DNA of 64,000 nt from Acanthaster planci (lineage: Eukaryota > Echinodermata > Asteroidea > Valvatida > Acanthasteridae): positions 529,047-593,046 of the forward strand of contig NW_019091404.1 of assembly GCF_001949145.1 (NCBI RefSeq), in the 5' to 3' direction. A program made the translations under genes and the position numbers. The notes below the pieces were generated by a model. It ran no database searches. It was given only the letters and a program-made list of their open reading frames with translations, and was not told the origin of the DNA. Positions within the stretch are counted from its first letter, which is position 1, and every line of letters starts with the position of its first letter. Below are positions 11,593-24,179 of this stretch, in pieces.

Positions 11593-13879
11593 TGTATAAA
11601 TTGCAACAGTTGTGAATAAGGGCAAACCATGTCGTTGTTTTGTTGTATTTCCATGGCAGCTGTAGTTGTAAATGTAGCAAAAGTTTACATGTGGAATCGG
11701 GCAGCAAGGTCAAGGTTACAATAGTTGTATTGAGATCTGATGAGTTATATTGATATTGCATTGATGTGATGTACTATTTACGCTTTGTCATTTGGTTGCT
11801 AGGGTGTGCCCGGGGAGGTGTGGAAATCCTTGAATAATCAAATAAAAATTAACGCTTTGATTGTATGTGCGGAAATATCGCTCTTAACAACAACAGGGTG
11901 TTCTATTCTGCAAAAAAAAGGAAAAATCAATGAAATTAAAAAGGGGCTGATGGTGTTTGCATTTTTCTCTTCATTGGTTTTCCCACCCCGCAAGCCCGGG
12001 TCCGCCCTTGTAAATATTTTTTTTCTGACACTCAAGTGCTTTAGTTAATTTTATGCATGCCAAATAAATTCTAGTGCTGTATGTGTACACGTTAACTATT
12101 TAAGAACGTGAATTTTCCTTGCAGTGTTTTGTTTAAGTACATTGTAAAGCTGGTTGATATTAATAACTGGCTTTTTTTAACGTGCGAAAAAAGCCCATCT
12201 ACTTTAATAACAATTTCGGACGCTCATTGAAAGGGAGGTTAGTCGAGCGTGGTGTGAATAGTTGAACTCCTTACGAATGTGAAAATACATGTACCGTCAA
12301 CAATCGTCATATACCGAGAACAATCAAATTGTTGACACCTGTCCACAGCCAGTGTTTTCACAGCTGTGTACCGATTGAAAACTTCTTTCAAAAGACCTGA
12401 ATCTTTATGTTGGTATTTAATTGGGCACACATGTGGTTTTGAAATGATTCATCTCATTGAGTTCGTATTCATTTACAGAAACCTTGTTTGTAAACATTTA
12501 TTCGTTTAAATAACAATACACATTTACAATTACCGTGAGATTTCATTGATTATGTTTCTGCCTCAATATGAATTAAGAGTGATCATGATTCAAAAAACAA
12601 TGTTCAGTAATCTCAGTTTTACCCGACCTGTTTGTAATAAACAATATTTGGATATGTAAAGATCGCCACAATTCAAAATAAACATACAGGCTATACACCA
12701 GTGAACAGCTCCTTCACTTCCATTAATCCGTGCCCCTGATTTCCTTAAAGTCTTGTTTAGTATAGCACGCATGCGTATATACTTTTCATGGCATTCATGA
12801 ACGGTTTACATTTGAACGGTACAACGTGAACAATAAGAACACATCGGGCGCTCATTTAAGTGATTGAGTGAACTGAACACAAAGAGGTCATATACAAGCT
12901 CTGTGCGTTGACATGCGCTCAAAATGTAACTGCAATTCGCTCAGGCACAATTTTTCTGCAATATTCTACTATTTTTTCAATGGATTAAAAGTATTTGACA
13001 TCGCTCTTACGTTCAGTGCATTGAATAGTGCACTTCTTTAACATGTATTGTTATCCATGCTTTCTGAGGGCGCTGTTGCAGCTATGTCATAGGGAAGGCA
13101 TGGTTCAGTGCATTTCTTTCCTCAACCCAGAACACTCTGACTGAAAACATTTATGAAGAGGGGGTGATTGGTTGCTTGTACTTACACAACAAATTACCAA
13201 AGAAGAGGAAATTTAGGCCAGGAAAATCTTATAAAAATACAGTTTTTTACCAAACCACTCATCGAAGTTTCTTCCAGGGATGGCATCAGTTGTGCTCTTG
13301 AATACGGAAATACTCATTAGCATAGCATCAAAACAAAAAGGGCTGCAAAAACCTGTTTGAAATGGCAAAAGAAAAACATGAAAAGTGAGGTTACCTAAGA
13401 CACAATAAAGGTGCATTTTGGAGGTTTGTACTAAAAGAATTCTATCGCAGCTACCCTTTAATACAATGCTTCAGGGCACGTGAAGTTTAGCTCAAATGTT
13501 GCCATATGCTGACGGTGATGACTGATCATTGGTCTCCACATAACGGAAATGATAAACCTTACAAAAGTCTTGGTTATCAAAAGACGAGGAAAACAATCAC
13601 GGCTAACAAGGAAATGACCAGAGGCAAACGGAACAGCTGCCAATAGTTCTATATTTGGAGGAAGGTCGAGATTGTTCAGCTCTACCTGAAAATGGTCGAT
13701 GGAAAAAAAAATCAAACATACCCAGACATTAATCGCAGAACCTTTAACCACATTTATGTCTCATAAGAGCATAGTGGTAATCCTTTCCCAACCATTTAAA
13801 GAACAGTTTAACGGCACCGTAACACCTCGATGAAAATTACACGAGGCTAAGTCTCTCGGTCCGTCATTGTTACTGTAAA

Positions 13880-14114
13880 ATTAATTTCATAGAGCTGCTT
13901 AAGTACAAAATTTGCTTAAGCGCGAAACAACCTTGATAAATCAGGTAACCAGCCAAAACTCCATGTAATGTGTATTGTTTTGGCATTGTATTTAGCTGTT
14001 TTTTGGTTAGCTTTACAATTTGATAGAGTTTGAGCTAGTAACCTTTGTTTATTAAACAAAGTTTTTTCCCGCTTAAGCTATTTTTGTGCTTAAGCAGCTG
14101 TATGAAATTGGCCC
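13880..14114. mobile_element. MITE-like element with ~40-bp terminal inverted repeats (gctgcttaag family)
   Basis: The left end reads aatttcatagagctgcttaa and continues gtacaaaatttgcttaagcg. The right end (14070-14114), reverse complemented, reads gggccaatttcatacagctg and continues cttaagcacaaaaa-tagcttaagcg. The arms match over about 40 bp with a few differences and enclose about 150 bp of non-coding DNA. From memory, such gctgcttaagc arms recur in marine invertebrate DNA; a repeat-library search would settle the family. Confidence 0.78.
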
Positions 14115-14509
14115 AAGCATTTATTGGTGCTCGTGGGTTCCGTATTCGGAGAGATTTTCCAGCAAGGCGTGAATGTTTAAATTCGTGCTTTTACAGATTG
14201 GACGAATATTCTACCACATGTGGCGAACGTCTGATTTGGCTTCGTTTGGCTTGTTTTAGGACGGTATGACACGTCATAGTCCAACTCTTTAATTTGGACC
14301 AGATTGGACTGCATGACCTCAGCTTTCTGGTCTCACACTTCGCCACGAGACGTGCCCGGCCCGATGGCCTTGTGATCTCTTGTATAATCTCTTTATGTCA
14401 AGAGCATAGGGATTTATGGAGTTTTGTGTTTTGTTCCGCCGTTATTCCATAATGGTACTGAAAGGGGAAGGGGCAGGTACGGGAGTTCCTAACCATCCGT
14501 GTCCAACTG

Positions 14510-14740
14510 GTATGAGGCCCGAGTGGGATCAAGAGATGGCGCAATATTCTCAGCAATGAGGCTCCTGTGGGTACTTCACCTCGCTGGTTCACAAATAACT
14601 ACATGCACATGGCATGCACTCGTCACGGTTGCGCCACGATCAACAAATTGAACCTCCTGCACCAGCATGGCTCTTTTCAACCGATGATGGGTGCTTCTGC
14701 TTAAGGCGGATAGCTTAGCTAGATATAGGTAGATAGGATA
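14510..14740 (+). repeat. Dispersed repeat, copy 1 (related copies near 31088 and 45829)
   Basis: Shares with the 45829 copy, in the same order and orientation: tatga...cgag, caagaga, gcgcaat, ctcagca, gaggctcct, ggttcac, atgca...cgt, and near the end ttgaggcggatagc or its close variant. The spacing is similar. Non-coding and probably a degenerate SINE or MITE body. Confidence 0.6.
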
Positions 14741-16189
14741 GCTAGATATTTCAGGTACTCCACACCCGTCCCGTTTGTGGCATAATGGTGAATGGAAGCT
14801 AGGATTCATCCTTTGCCCAGACAAGAAACGACATTACCTACGTACAGTAAATATTTAACGCCGCGGCTTGCCTGTAGTCATGCAGAATCGGCATGAAGCT
14901 CTTTTCACCACCAGCAGGCCCTGTTTCCGTTGTTACTCCCAGTGCACAACTCTCCCTGTAATAACCCAATACCCAATTTAGAAGCCATTCAGTGAAACCC
15001 GCCTGTCGCACCTCCCAACACCCAAATAATTCGAATCCCTGCACAGCTCTCTCTCATGTCTCCAGAGGATACAGGTCCTAGGTCAAGCCCCCGATGAGGT
15101 GAGTGTCCCCTAGTTGGAGGTCTCCGTTTGTCACCCCTGTTTCCGATCACACGTTTCCCTTCAAAATTTTGCGTGCCTTTAACCGGAACCTCTCGGAGCT
15201 CCTTGTGCAGCCCATGCAAAGAGCACGCTGTTACTTTTGAACATGACAACTTGATTCGACCTGGCCGTTTCCAGCCAGCTGTGTTCTGAGGAAATCGCAC
15301 CTGGTCGAACGGAAAGGCTGCATTTCTTGCGATATAAGCTCTGAGAGCAAGGCGATATGGTTGGGATCATTGCCATGCATGTGGAGACCAAACCATTTTT
15401 ATTCTGTAGTTCTAAGTAGCTGACCAAGATTAGAAGCACTGCGGTGGCACAATGCTTGTAGACAGGTAGCACGTGCGCGTTACGTAACTCTTTGGCCAAT
15501 AGGGTGTCATGATTTGCCACACATACGTGCGCATCAGGCTGAAGTGCGTGTGAGTGCAGTGCTACTGCAGTTATTGTGTGTTCTTGGGTTAGTCTATAAC
15601 AATTTGGCTTGATATCTTGACCCTTTTAAAATCGCGTCTATATATATTTACTGTGTATTTTCCATGGTGTTATATATTGAACAGAATCAAAATCCATCAT
15701 CCCCTCAACAAACTAAAGGTCCGTTGCTTCAGTTCTGAACGCTCTTTGAAGGGGATTCATCAACGCTGTTGTCGCTATGTGACGCATCGGCTTCAATGCC
15801 AGCAGGCTTGCTCTGCACATGGATTTCAAATGGAACGACTTAAAATGTCTTCCGTGAATATTGCAATCTTTGGAAGTTTTATTATAGCTGCATCTTAGTA
15901 TACATGACTAATATATCCCTTTCAACACGTTTGTGCTCGGACGTGAAGGCAGTGCCGGACGATTGTAATCATTGCTAGGAATATTTGACAGTAAAATTTG
16001 TAAACAACCGTTCTCACTGCCAAAAATCCTCCTACGCACAACTAGAGAAAAACATATCAGCTTGATTAACAGTTGGTCAGTTCCGTCGCCAAATCTTTTT
16101 ACAGGTTTCTTAATGGATGTTCATTGGCCATGGTTTTTTTTATCTGAAGCCATCACCACATAGACAATATCACAGTCTGGACGGATGTA
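14741..16189. other. Non-coding interval upstream of IgR-A
   Basis: Several overlapping minus-strand open frames occur between 14.8 and 15.5 kb, but none shows domain features, a good start context or splice logic. I read them as chance. The interval may contain the IgR-A promoter. Confidence 0.4.
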
Positions 16190-16277
16190 TTGTCCAAGAT
16201 TGGACAAGGGAAGGAGGATATGATGCTGAACAGTGGTGGTTGGAGTTTCCGTTTCCAAGCAAGGGCAATCGAATAAA
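16190..16277 (+). other. Possible 5' UTR exon of IgR-A
   Basis: A strong donor-like site (AATAAAG|GTGAGAAA) follows 16277, less than 200 bases upstream of the IgR-A start codon. If used, a short intron would splice into the 16.4-kb region before the ATG. The upstream boundary is not defined; no acceptor is clearly better than others. Confidence 0.25.
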
Positions 16278-16464
16278 GGTGAGAAAAATATTGCATTGTT
16301 TTCAGTGAACACGACCAGTGCTAACATTGTATGATTGAGTAGCCTGGAGACTCTGGAGAAGTACCCGAGAGTAAAGTGTTCTGGTATTAGCCGCTAGGTT
16401 TCCATTGCTAGCCGCAAAACCAACTCCAGAGAGAGCCACTTGGTAGACTGTGGTCAGAGGACCC

Positions 16465-18168
16465 ATGGAGCAGATCTTCTCAAGACCTCCACTTTTGGTT
16501 TTAGTGTCTGTTGTGGTAGGGCATCTTTTCACAAGGACAGCTCTGGGTCTGCGCGTCAGCGTCAACCCGGACATGATCCGGCAATACCAGGGCACGACAA
16601 TCGAGATTCAGTGTTCAGTTCGGAACGTTAAAGCCAATGCAATACTTATACCGTACTGGTTTCACACCTTTGCGCCGGACATGAATCGCGTTGTCGCAGT
16701 CTCGACAGCGGTAAGATCACCCTACAGAGATCGGAGTAGCATCGCTGCTTACTACTACATCGGGGGTCTCGATTACATCCTTCGGATACACAACCTCATG
16801 CCCGAAGATGCAGGAACATATTTATGTTCCGTTCACTACCAAAGCGGCAACAGCGACATTTTTCAAGACAGCGTCACTGTCACGGTGCTGAACTCCCCAA
16901 GCAGCCCCTCTTGCTTTCCGGATGGGCCAGTCACTGTCATGGAAGGGGGCCTGCTGGCGATGTCGTGCTCCTCCGACTCCTTGGACTCTCCAGATGACTT
17001 GAGGGTCCAGTGGCAGTCCCCCAAGGGTGTATCTCACACAGGACCTGCGGACTCAGATTGGAATATCGAGGCTCGCGGGAATGAGCCAATTTGGAAACTG
17101 CTTACCATTGTTGGAGACATCGGCTACAACAACAGCTGGTTCGTTTGCAGTGCAGCGAGAGAAGAAGACACTCTGAGCCTTCTTGTCTTCGAGACCTGCA
17201 GCATAGGCCCCATCACGATAATACTGGCGCCTCCTCAGATGAGGATCTCAGTAGAGATACTGCATCCACAGTTTCCCCTACAAGATGGGAATACTGTGGC
17301 TTTCGCTTGCGAAGTCAATTTGACGCAGCCGCCCACCGTCCTTAGGCCTACCCTGGAGGCATCTTGGGATATCTCTCTCCAGATTGACCCAGTGAGAGTG
17401 TTCAAGTCGAGTCAACCCGACGGTAGGAGCATTGTAATAAAACTTTCACACCAAGACAATGGTGCTGTCTTATCTTGCGGGGTCACTTATAGCGGAATGG
17501 TGTACAGGGACAATATTACACTAGAGGTATCACCAGTTGTCACCACTGCTCCAGATCAAATAACTGAAGTATCACCTATTGCAAGCAGAGTACCAGATCT
17601 TACGACAATTCTTTCTTATCCCACCACTGCCACTATCCTCACGTCTGCATCAAGTTTATTGACGCCAGTAAGCCAACCTTGGTATTCCACACAGACTGGT
17701 TTGATTCTCATTGCCCTCTCAGCAATTTTGCTAGTGTTCATATTAATTCTTATCAGCTACCTGGTCGCTAGAGGGCGCAGTCGGAGACGCAAACAGAAAC
17801 CGGAAGAAGAAGAAGCAGAGTTGCATCACCTCTCCAGGTACCCACCGCCCGCCGTCAACCCCCGGCCAACCTCTGAAAACATTTACCACGAGCTCTCGGA
17901 TCAGTGCCCGCTCCAAGACGTCCCAGAGACACAAGGCAGCACCAGCCCCGAAGTGGAACAGCCTTACAGTGAGTGCAGATCTCCGCAGCCAGTGTTGGAA
18001 GTGTATGCCGAAACGGTTGAGAACATTCTTTACGTGCCGTCAGTTAAGAATTCAGCAGAGTCTGCGAGTAGTGCGGTACATCGTGGAGAAATGGGTCATT
18101 ACGAAAGTGAGACTTTAGAGAAAGCAGACAACCGTGAAGGACCCTATACGTACGCCTCCGTCGTTTAG
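16465..18168 (+). CDS. IgR-A: three-Ig-domain membrane receptor with tyrosine-motif tail, single exon
   Basis: The frame starts at ATG 16465, giving 567 aa. A signal peptide spans about residues 1-28 (LLVLVSVVVGHLF core). V-like domain 1: Cys50, Trp65, DAGTYLC with Cys121. Domain 2 has Cys150 (SPSCFPDG), Cys168, Cys228 and Cys245 (CSIGPI). Domain 3: Cys282, Trp301, Cys338. A Ser/Thr stalk follows, then PWYSTQTG, then a transmembrane helix at about 411-434 with no charged residue and basic RSRRRK after it. Tail tyrosines: IYHEL (Y474), EVYAET (Y514), ILYVPS (Y523), HYESET (Y546) and TYASV (Y563, YxxV). These suggest SH2-dependent signalling at the plasma membrane, as in ITIM receptors, though most are not strict ITIMs. 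Closest relative in the window is IgR-B. I see no intron, and no named family is recognised. Confidence 0.88.
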   Translation: MEQIFSRPPLLVLVSVVVGHLFTRTALGLRVSVNPDMIRQYQGTTIEIQCSVRNVKANAILIPYWFHTFAPDMNRVVAVSTAVRSPYRDRSSIAAYYYIGGLDYILRIHNLMPEDAGTYLCSVHYQSGNSDIFQDSVTVTVLNSPSSPSCFPDGPVTVMEGGLLAMSCSSDSLDSPDDLRVQWQSPKGVSHTGPADSDWNIEARGNEPIWKLLTIVGDIGYNNSWFVCSAAREEDTLSLLVFETCSIGPITIILAPPQMRISVEILHPQFPLQDGNTVAFACEVNLTQPPTVLRPTLEASWDISLQIDPVRVFKSSQPDGRSIVIKLSHQDNGAVLSCGVTYSGMVYRDNITLEVSPVVTTAPDQITEVSPIASRVPDLTTILSYPTTATILTSASSLLTPVSQPWYSTQTGLILIALSAILLVFILILISYLVARGRSRRRKQKPEEEEAELHHLSRYPPPAVNPRPTSENIYHELSDQCPLQDVPETQGSTSPEVEQPYSECRSPQPVLEVYAETVENILYVPSVKNSAESASSAVHRGEMGHYESETLEKADNREGPYTYASVV

Positions 18169-21100
18169 TGGCACAGACTTACATGTACATGCGATTCCAT
18201 TGCAATGGATGACTTTTGACACACTTGATAGCAGGGCACATTTCGATCACATTCTGTTGATTGCGTCTCATTGAAGCAAACATGCAAAATGTCCAATTGA
18301 AACAAAGAACGGAAGTAGTGTCGTGTTTGCAATTACTCAGCGTTTTAAAAGTTCCCCATTGTTTTCCGCTTCATGTACATATGTCACTGTTCGTTGTAAC
18401 GACAGCAAAGGTGTCCGTACTTCTTAAAACCGAACTTCAAATTTTTGAGGGGCAAAACTCTCAACTTTGGGTGCCCCTGCGGACCATTCGTTGCAAAATT
18501 TGCTGGAATTCAAAGTTAGAGTAAATAATGATAACATGTACCATGACTGTTCTATCTTTTTTTAATAGCCAATTTATACTTTCATTCAGTGTTAAACAAG
18601 TTCACTTGATGGATAAACCCTGTTTTTGTGCAAATAGGACTTGTGAAAATAGAAGATAACTCCGTTTAAGTACTAATGTTCGTTATCATTGTGAATAATT
18701 AGGTCAAACTGTGTGTGAAAAGTCTTTATGTAACGATATCGTGTTTTTGGCTTTTTGATTTTATTTTTAATTTTGCTCATACAGTGTATGCACGGAACTT
18801 CAAAATCACTTCGCTTTCGCATTAACCTGCAGTATGAGCCAGCCGTTAGTCAGTCTGACTATTTGTTAATTGAAGAGAAGCACTACTTTATTAGGCAATA
18901 AGCCACGTGGGGGAGTAACTTTCCCGTCATCAATTGTCGTGGGATTGTAGGGGATATATCCTGTGTGGTGGTTTCTATCTAAAATACCTCGAAAGTAATG
19001 GCGATATATCTCCACCTCTGCTATAGCAGGCACCATATGTCTGCAATATTTCAAACTTCCTCCGTTTTAATGGAACCGACGGGCCCTTTCAGTCACCCAC
19101 CTCGTCAGTAAAAATGTGTATGTCTGATTTGATATATTCAACGATACTTAAATTGTATTCTTGGCACTAAAATCACATTGGGAAGTTTCTGCGTCTTGCT
19201 CATGAAGACCCCTTCAAATTCGATTATGGGATAATGCGAGTCAAAGCGAATAAAATCGTAGTTGACATTTATCTTACCGCAGTTTGTTGAGCTCAGTAGT
19301 TGCAAGGAATTTAGTTGTGAGTGTTTCGCTGGCTCGTTTATCCCATGTGATTAATACATGTGCCTGTGAATGATGATTTTCGGGGCACGGGATGTGACAA
19401 AAGTGAAGTCGGATTATGAACGTCCGCTTGACTTTTTTGACAGCCTCATTTCCCGAGAAATTTGACTACCGTGTAAGTTTTAGATTTTGAATGGTAAAAA
19501 GGGTTTGAACCTAAGTGTGCGCCTGCCTACTTTTCTCATCGTGTGACGGATATGTTTCACGGTTGTCCCTCTTCATTCTTAATCCAATAGCAATGAAATT
19601 GGGCTCTGTAAAACTTTGGTGTATCTTTTATCATACATTATTGATTACATCACTGTAGAGTTTGAGTTCAAAAGTGGAAAACTCAACAAATAACGTTCCG
19701 ATGAAGTCATATCATAATAGATAGTCTAATGTGTGGCACTGATGTGCAAACTGCTCGGATTAAGAGATCTGTTTCGCCGTCAGTTGGATTAACCAGGAGT
19801 TTTGTGAAATGTCATTCGTGTCGTCAATGTGAAATTAAGAGCGCTAGCTTGGCAGCCACGTTTGTCTGGTGCATGCCAGCATTGCTCATCGTTAATTTGC
19901 GCCAGCTTTGGACATTGTAGCGCAGTATACCAGTAGCTAGACGAGAGACTTAACCGGGTTGACCTTTACTGGTATTCAAGATGACCGTGAGATAACATTA
20001 TCTGCACATCCGATTCGGCTGCTGGCCAAAATCGAATGTAGGCCTAACTGTGTTTCCTCCATCTGCCTCCGACCGAAACTAAAGGACCTGGATGAAGGAA
20101 TGATGCTGCACCTTCTGAAAACTTAACCTCTTCCTAAGTTGAGTAGGGAAGGGGGAGGGTTTAAGATCATGGGTGTAGAAATTTGAAGGGATATGCTCTG
20201 GTTGGACATCAAATAGGCAAACCTTCTCCTTCTGCTTTTGTCCCTGTGAGCGAGTGGATCCTGCAAAACGGCAATTTTTTAAAAATCTGTTGTGACTCAG
20301 AAATGTCGTGGTGATTCAGTATATTCTGGTAAGCCCATGTGGCATTAGACTGTGTGCCAAATTAATCGTTTGTTTCCGGACCACTGCTAAATTGGTAAGT
20401 GTTTTCGTTATTAACAACTCGAATCTTTGCTGGGTTACAGATTTGTCATACGGCATTACCTCCACCTGTTGTGACTGATGACATCTTGTTACCACATAAA
20501 TAGGGTCTCTGAATGAAATCAAGTCGTGTAATAAAGAGGATTTGGGGGTATGTGAAGCATGTCTGATTTATAAGGATTCAACTGGTGCCAACTTATTATC
20601 TTTTAAAGGCCTCTTTCGTCTTAGTGACAGTCTTTTTTTCCCTGCTAGTGGCTGGTAGTGCTATACCGAGGCTATTTGCCGTCATTACAAAAAGAAAAGA
20701 TTAACTCACAAAGTGAAAATCGCAGCTCTGTACCGTTATCAAAACGCCGAATAAACGTGTACGACAAAACGTTGCTAGATACTTTATGTGAGTAATCAGA
20801 ACAACTCGTTTGGGGGGGCAAAGTCCGTTATCAAACAAGTGCGATTTTCTGCCAACTTTGACTGCCGATGCGGACTGGAATAGAAAGCAATATGCAAGGG
20901 GCCTGTTTTGGCCACGAATTTCTATGTGTTTATCACGAAACTCAACCGCCTGTGCACAAATCTGAAGGTTTTCATGTCTTTCTGCAAGGCCTGTCAACGT
21001 TGCAATGTACCACAATCTTCTATGCACGTCCGGAGCCTCGGAAATTGAATGTTTCCTGCCCGCTGAGACGCGTGACGTAGACACCTATGGCGGCCAGCTG

Positions 21101-24100
21101 TCATGGTGTTGCACAGCGTATAGATACGCCCCCTGGACTTTATTGGCCTTGATCGAGCCTGGCTGTCCCCCTCTTATGGGTGATGTCAGGGTACTAATCT
21201 GTAGCCGCTCATTAGTGCGATAATTGACAGCTTGTTCCTCCTGACCTGGTTACTATTGACCACCTGGTCAACACTGGATCTTACCTTGAAATGACCCCCA
21301 ATTCATCGTGAAAACTGACTGCTGGTTGAAATGTCAGGTCATAAAGGACACAATTAACGAGGTACTCGTTCTCGGCAGATGGCTCCCATGGGAGCAATCC
21401 GTTGTTGACGTCCACTGTGCAGGATAGCTATAATAGACAGCAAAGGAATAGTGCAAGATTATCAGTGAATTGCACAAGTGTGCTTTGATTTTATATACAA
21501 AAATGTTCGCTCGTCGAGAGTAACTTTTCAACCGTTGCGCCGTCGTAAACCAAATTTCTGGAGTGTCGTATGCGGATATAACGAATGTGATTTTTCGACG
21601 ATACTGCACACAATCTGGCCCCCAGGCTCAGAATAATAAGATTGTCGTATGGCCATGATTTAACGGAAAGTTGTCGGAAATTGTGACAACCGTTAACTGG
21701 AAGCAATTTTGAACTTCCTTTCTCCGCTGGCACCTGCGGTGACACATGGGACACTGAAACGTTGGCCTTTTTGCATCCAACCCTACGTCCCTCCAGGTAT
21801 ATACAAGTCGCAACTATGGCAACTTGTGATCCTGTTATGCGTGTCTTTGTATTGCACCTTGCAATGCCTTGTAAGCGCACTTGGTGCATGGGAAGTTGTA
21901 TAGGGGGCCTACATACGGATGCTGTTTCCTTATCAGCTGGAATGGTAGCTGGCGACATGGCGTTAACTGAACGGCGTAGCAGTAGGGATGGTAAACACCA
22001 TATCAATTTGTCTTACTTTTCATTCCGCACAGCGTAAATCCGTTCCAGCGTACGGAGATGATTTTACATGTTAGGCCATCCACGCAAAGTCGAAGAACGA
22101 GGATGAGGGATGGGGGCTGGACACCATATTACATTTGGGGCACTTTTCATTGACATCTTACGAAGCTTTCTTTTTTGCAAGCATAGACCTTACACGTGCC
22201 TTTTATAACTCTACTGGTGCTTTTCAATTCCAACCGTTTTCTTTCCATTTTTGCTGCTTAAAAGTTTGAAATAACTTCAAAAGACTTATTTTTCGTTTCT
22301 CACACTTGAAAAAAGCTGGGAACTGATCCATAGGCTCATGCCCTGGTAAGACACTTTGGGATCTAATCCTGCGGGATCCTTACGCCAATTACTCAATCAC
22401 GGGCCTCTTAAGATTGACACCTTGAAAGAATAAAATTGTATGGAGGTACAATCTTGGAGAACTTCATTGTGTTTTATTTTGCTTTCTGCGTCTTGGTTGA
22501 TGTCCCATTTCTCTCTCCATCGGTGATACATTACAGACAAAACACAAAAAAGAGGCCCCTGGGGTCCCAGCACATGTATACAGTCCATGTATACATCAGG
22601 GGAGATTTCTGGGCCTGTCAACGGGCACTTACGGGAGTCTTCCCGACTCGTCATTGAAACATCCTGCTGAGGAAGTCGGGACAATAGGTAGACGGCCTCG
22701 TGTTCGGGGACGCGCTGATCGCATACGCAGACTCGACTGCAAAATACCAGGAACGGGTACCCGGTAATGTCTGTCGGTGGGGACAGCGGCCCGTTGGCTG
22801 ACCTTCGTGGATTCCGTTCCTTGCTTGACCTAGATGGTCCGGTACCCTCTGAACTATCACCAATAGTGCTTTGACTTTTAAAGAGAAAGAAAAAAACGAG
22901 GGAGGAAATATCATAGTTCAGAGGCGACGGAGGGCTTCCTAGGTTGTATGAAAAATGCACAGGATCTGATAACGAGGATCTGACAGTCCGATTTACGTAC
23001 AGTGAGAGCCTGACCCCTGAGGTGGGGTTAGGACCTGGGTTGTGAGTGGTGAAAGACAAAGACGTGTCACTGCCCTCCTGGTCGCTAAGATGGTTCGTTT
23101 GATGGTGCTGATGGAACACAATTAAAGTACGAATGCCGACGACAATCGAGCAACTCATTTTGCCGTGTAATTGTTTAAACGTCAAGTGATCCCATATTTT
23201 CTGTCTTTTGTTTACAACTTTCCATACGATTTAATGGATGAACAAGGTTGCAGATTATACCGATTTAATCCTCAATTCACATTTTGTGTTTCTGTCCTAA
23301 ATTGATTTTTCTCTCTTTTAAGTAGCTGAACGAGCAGGTTTTTTAAAGAATATTCAGCTCCTCTGGTACCAACCAAAGAATGTTAACGAACAAACCCTCT
23401 GAAGACTGGCGATTTCTTAGGCATTAGTAACACGATGTATGCTTCCTCTAACCCAAAGGTTTCCAGTCTTCCCTTTGTCTCAAAAGGTCACTCTCTTCCT
23501 TTCGGCTTTGCCTAGTCAACTGCTTAATTTCAATGAATCTTTTTGAAAAAAAGCACATCACACGGAATAATGGACACGCCCGTGCCCAAAGCGCCAGGCA
23601 GAACAAAAGTTAGGTTTCCATTCCTAATTTGCCCATTCACGCACCTTCGGGCTTGCTTGACCTACAATTCTCAAGTTTTGCGGGGAGGGATGGAATAAAG
23701 GAAGGGATAATTGACCTTAGCTACGTTTCCACCATTCACCACAAGCCCAGCAGCTGTCAGTGCGCGCGCCGCGTGATGCAAGCTGACAGTGACGGGCAGT
23801 TGCGCGTCATAGCCCGTGCAGCTTATCCCGTGTCGGTGGGAAATGACTTAATGCGATATTTTTTGCACACGGGAATTATGCCCAAATTTACTGGTGAGGG
23901 CAGCCCGCGCGCGGGCGTACTTGTCACTGCCTCACACAGGGGACCCAAGGCGAAAGGATCCATTCCAGTCATGGCTGTCGGGCACGTGGTTGGTTCGTGC
24001 GCGCAGCTCTGTGGTTCGTGGAACCCCTCAGCGCGTTCTGGGGTTTAGAGACCCCCGTTTGTTTTTATCGCGGCTGTCTGAATGAAGTCGAGTTTCGAAA

Positions 24101-24179
24101 CGATTCTTGGAACTCTTGGCGGACACATATGTTGGGATAACTATACTGAGTGTACCGTGCGAAGCGATTCACTACTAAC
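18169..24179. other. Non-coding interval between IgR-A and IgR-B
   Basis: No poly(A) hexamer lies close to the IgR-A stop; an AATAAA at 19249 is the first I noticed. A 254-codon minus-strand frame (22397-23158) is the only long unexplained frame (listed separately). The 300-500 bases before IgR-B are noticeably GC-rich and may be its promoter. Otherwise AT-rich, with nothing I can name. Confidence 0.45.
22397..23158 (-). CDS. Unassigned open frame, possible exon or gene remnant
   Basis: Starting from ATG 23158, the frame gives about 253 codons, long for a chance frame at this base composition. It shows one possible N-glycosylation site (NRT), a hydrophobic run (SLVFFFLFK) and a cysteine cluster (FCSRVCVC). 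It has no convincing domain, no signal peptide and low-complexity basic stretches. Donor- and acceptor-like sites interrupt it, so it could be partly intronic or non-coding. No function is proposed. Confidence 0.2.
   Translation of the reverse strand: MSCSIVVGIRTLIVFHQHHQTNHLSDQEGSDTSLSFTTHNPGPNPTSGVRLSLYVNRTVRSSLSDPVHFSYNLGSPPSPLNYDISSLVFFFLFKSQSTIGDSSEGTGPSRSSKERNPRRSANGPLSPPTDITGYPFLVFCSRVCVCDQRVPEHEAVYLLSRLPQQDVSMTSREDSRKCPLTGPEISPDVYMDCIHVLGPQGPLFCVLSVMYHRWREKWDINQDAESKIKHNEVLQDCTSIQFYSFKVSILRGP

Larger units (their letters stand above)
9757..13878. other. Non-coding interval downstream of the Kelch gene
   Basis: AT-rich with frequent stops in all frames. It holds a (TTG)n microsatellite (11404-11427) and a 23-bp tandem duplication (11548-11592). 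A pair of weak minus-strand exon-like segments (13563-13685 and just below 13352) do not join into an open frame. I see no supportable gene. Confidence 0.5.

Noticed and set aside
13248-13685. Two minus-strand exon-like segments with good splice sites (13685-13563 and 13352 down)
   Set aside because: The only open frame in the first segment hits a stop 11 codons into the second; no family match. Could be a short C-terminal exon, but too weak to annotate.
23629-24048. 139-codon + frame before IgR-B
   Set aside because: GC-rich promoter-like DNA with no domain; starts well away from any splice logic.
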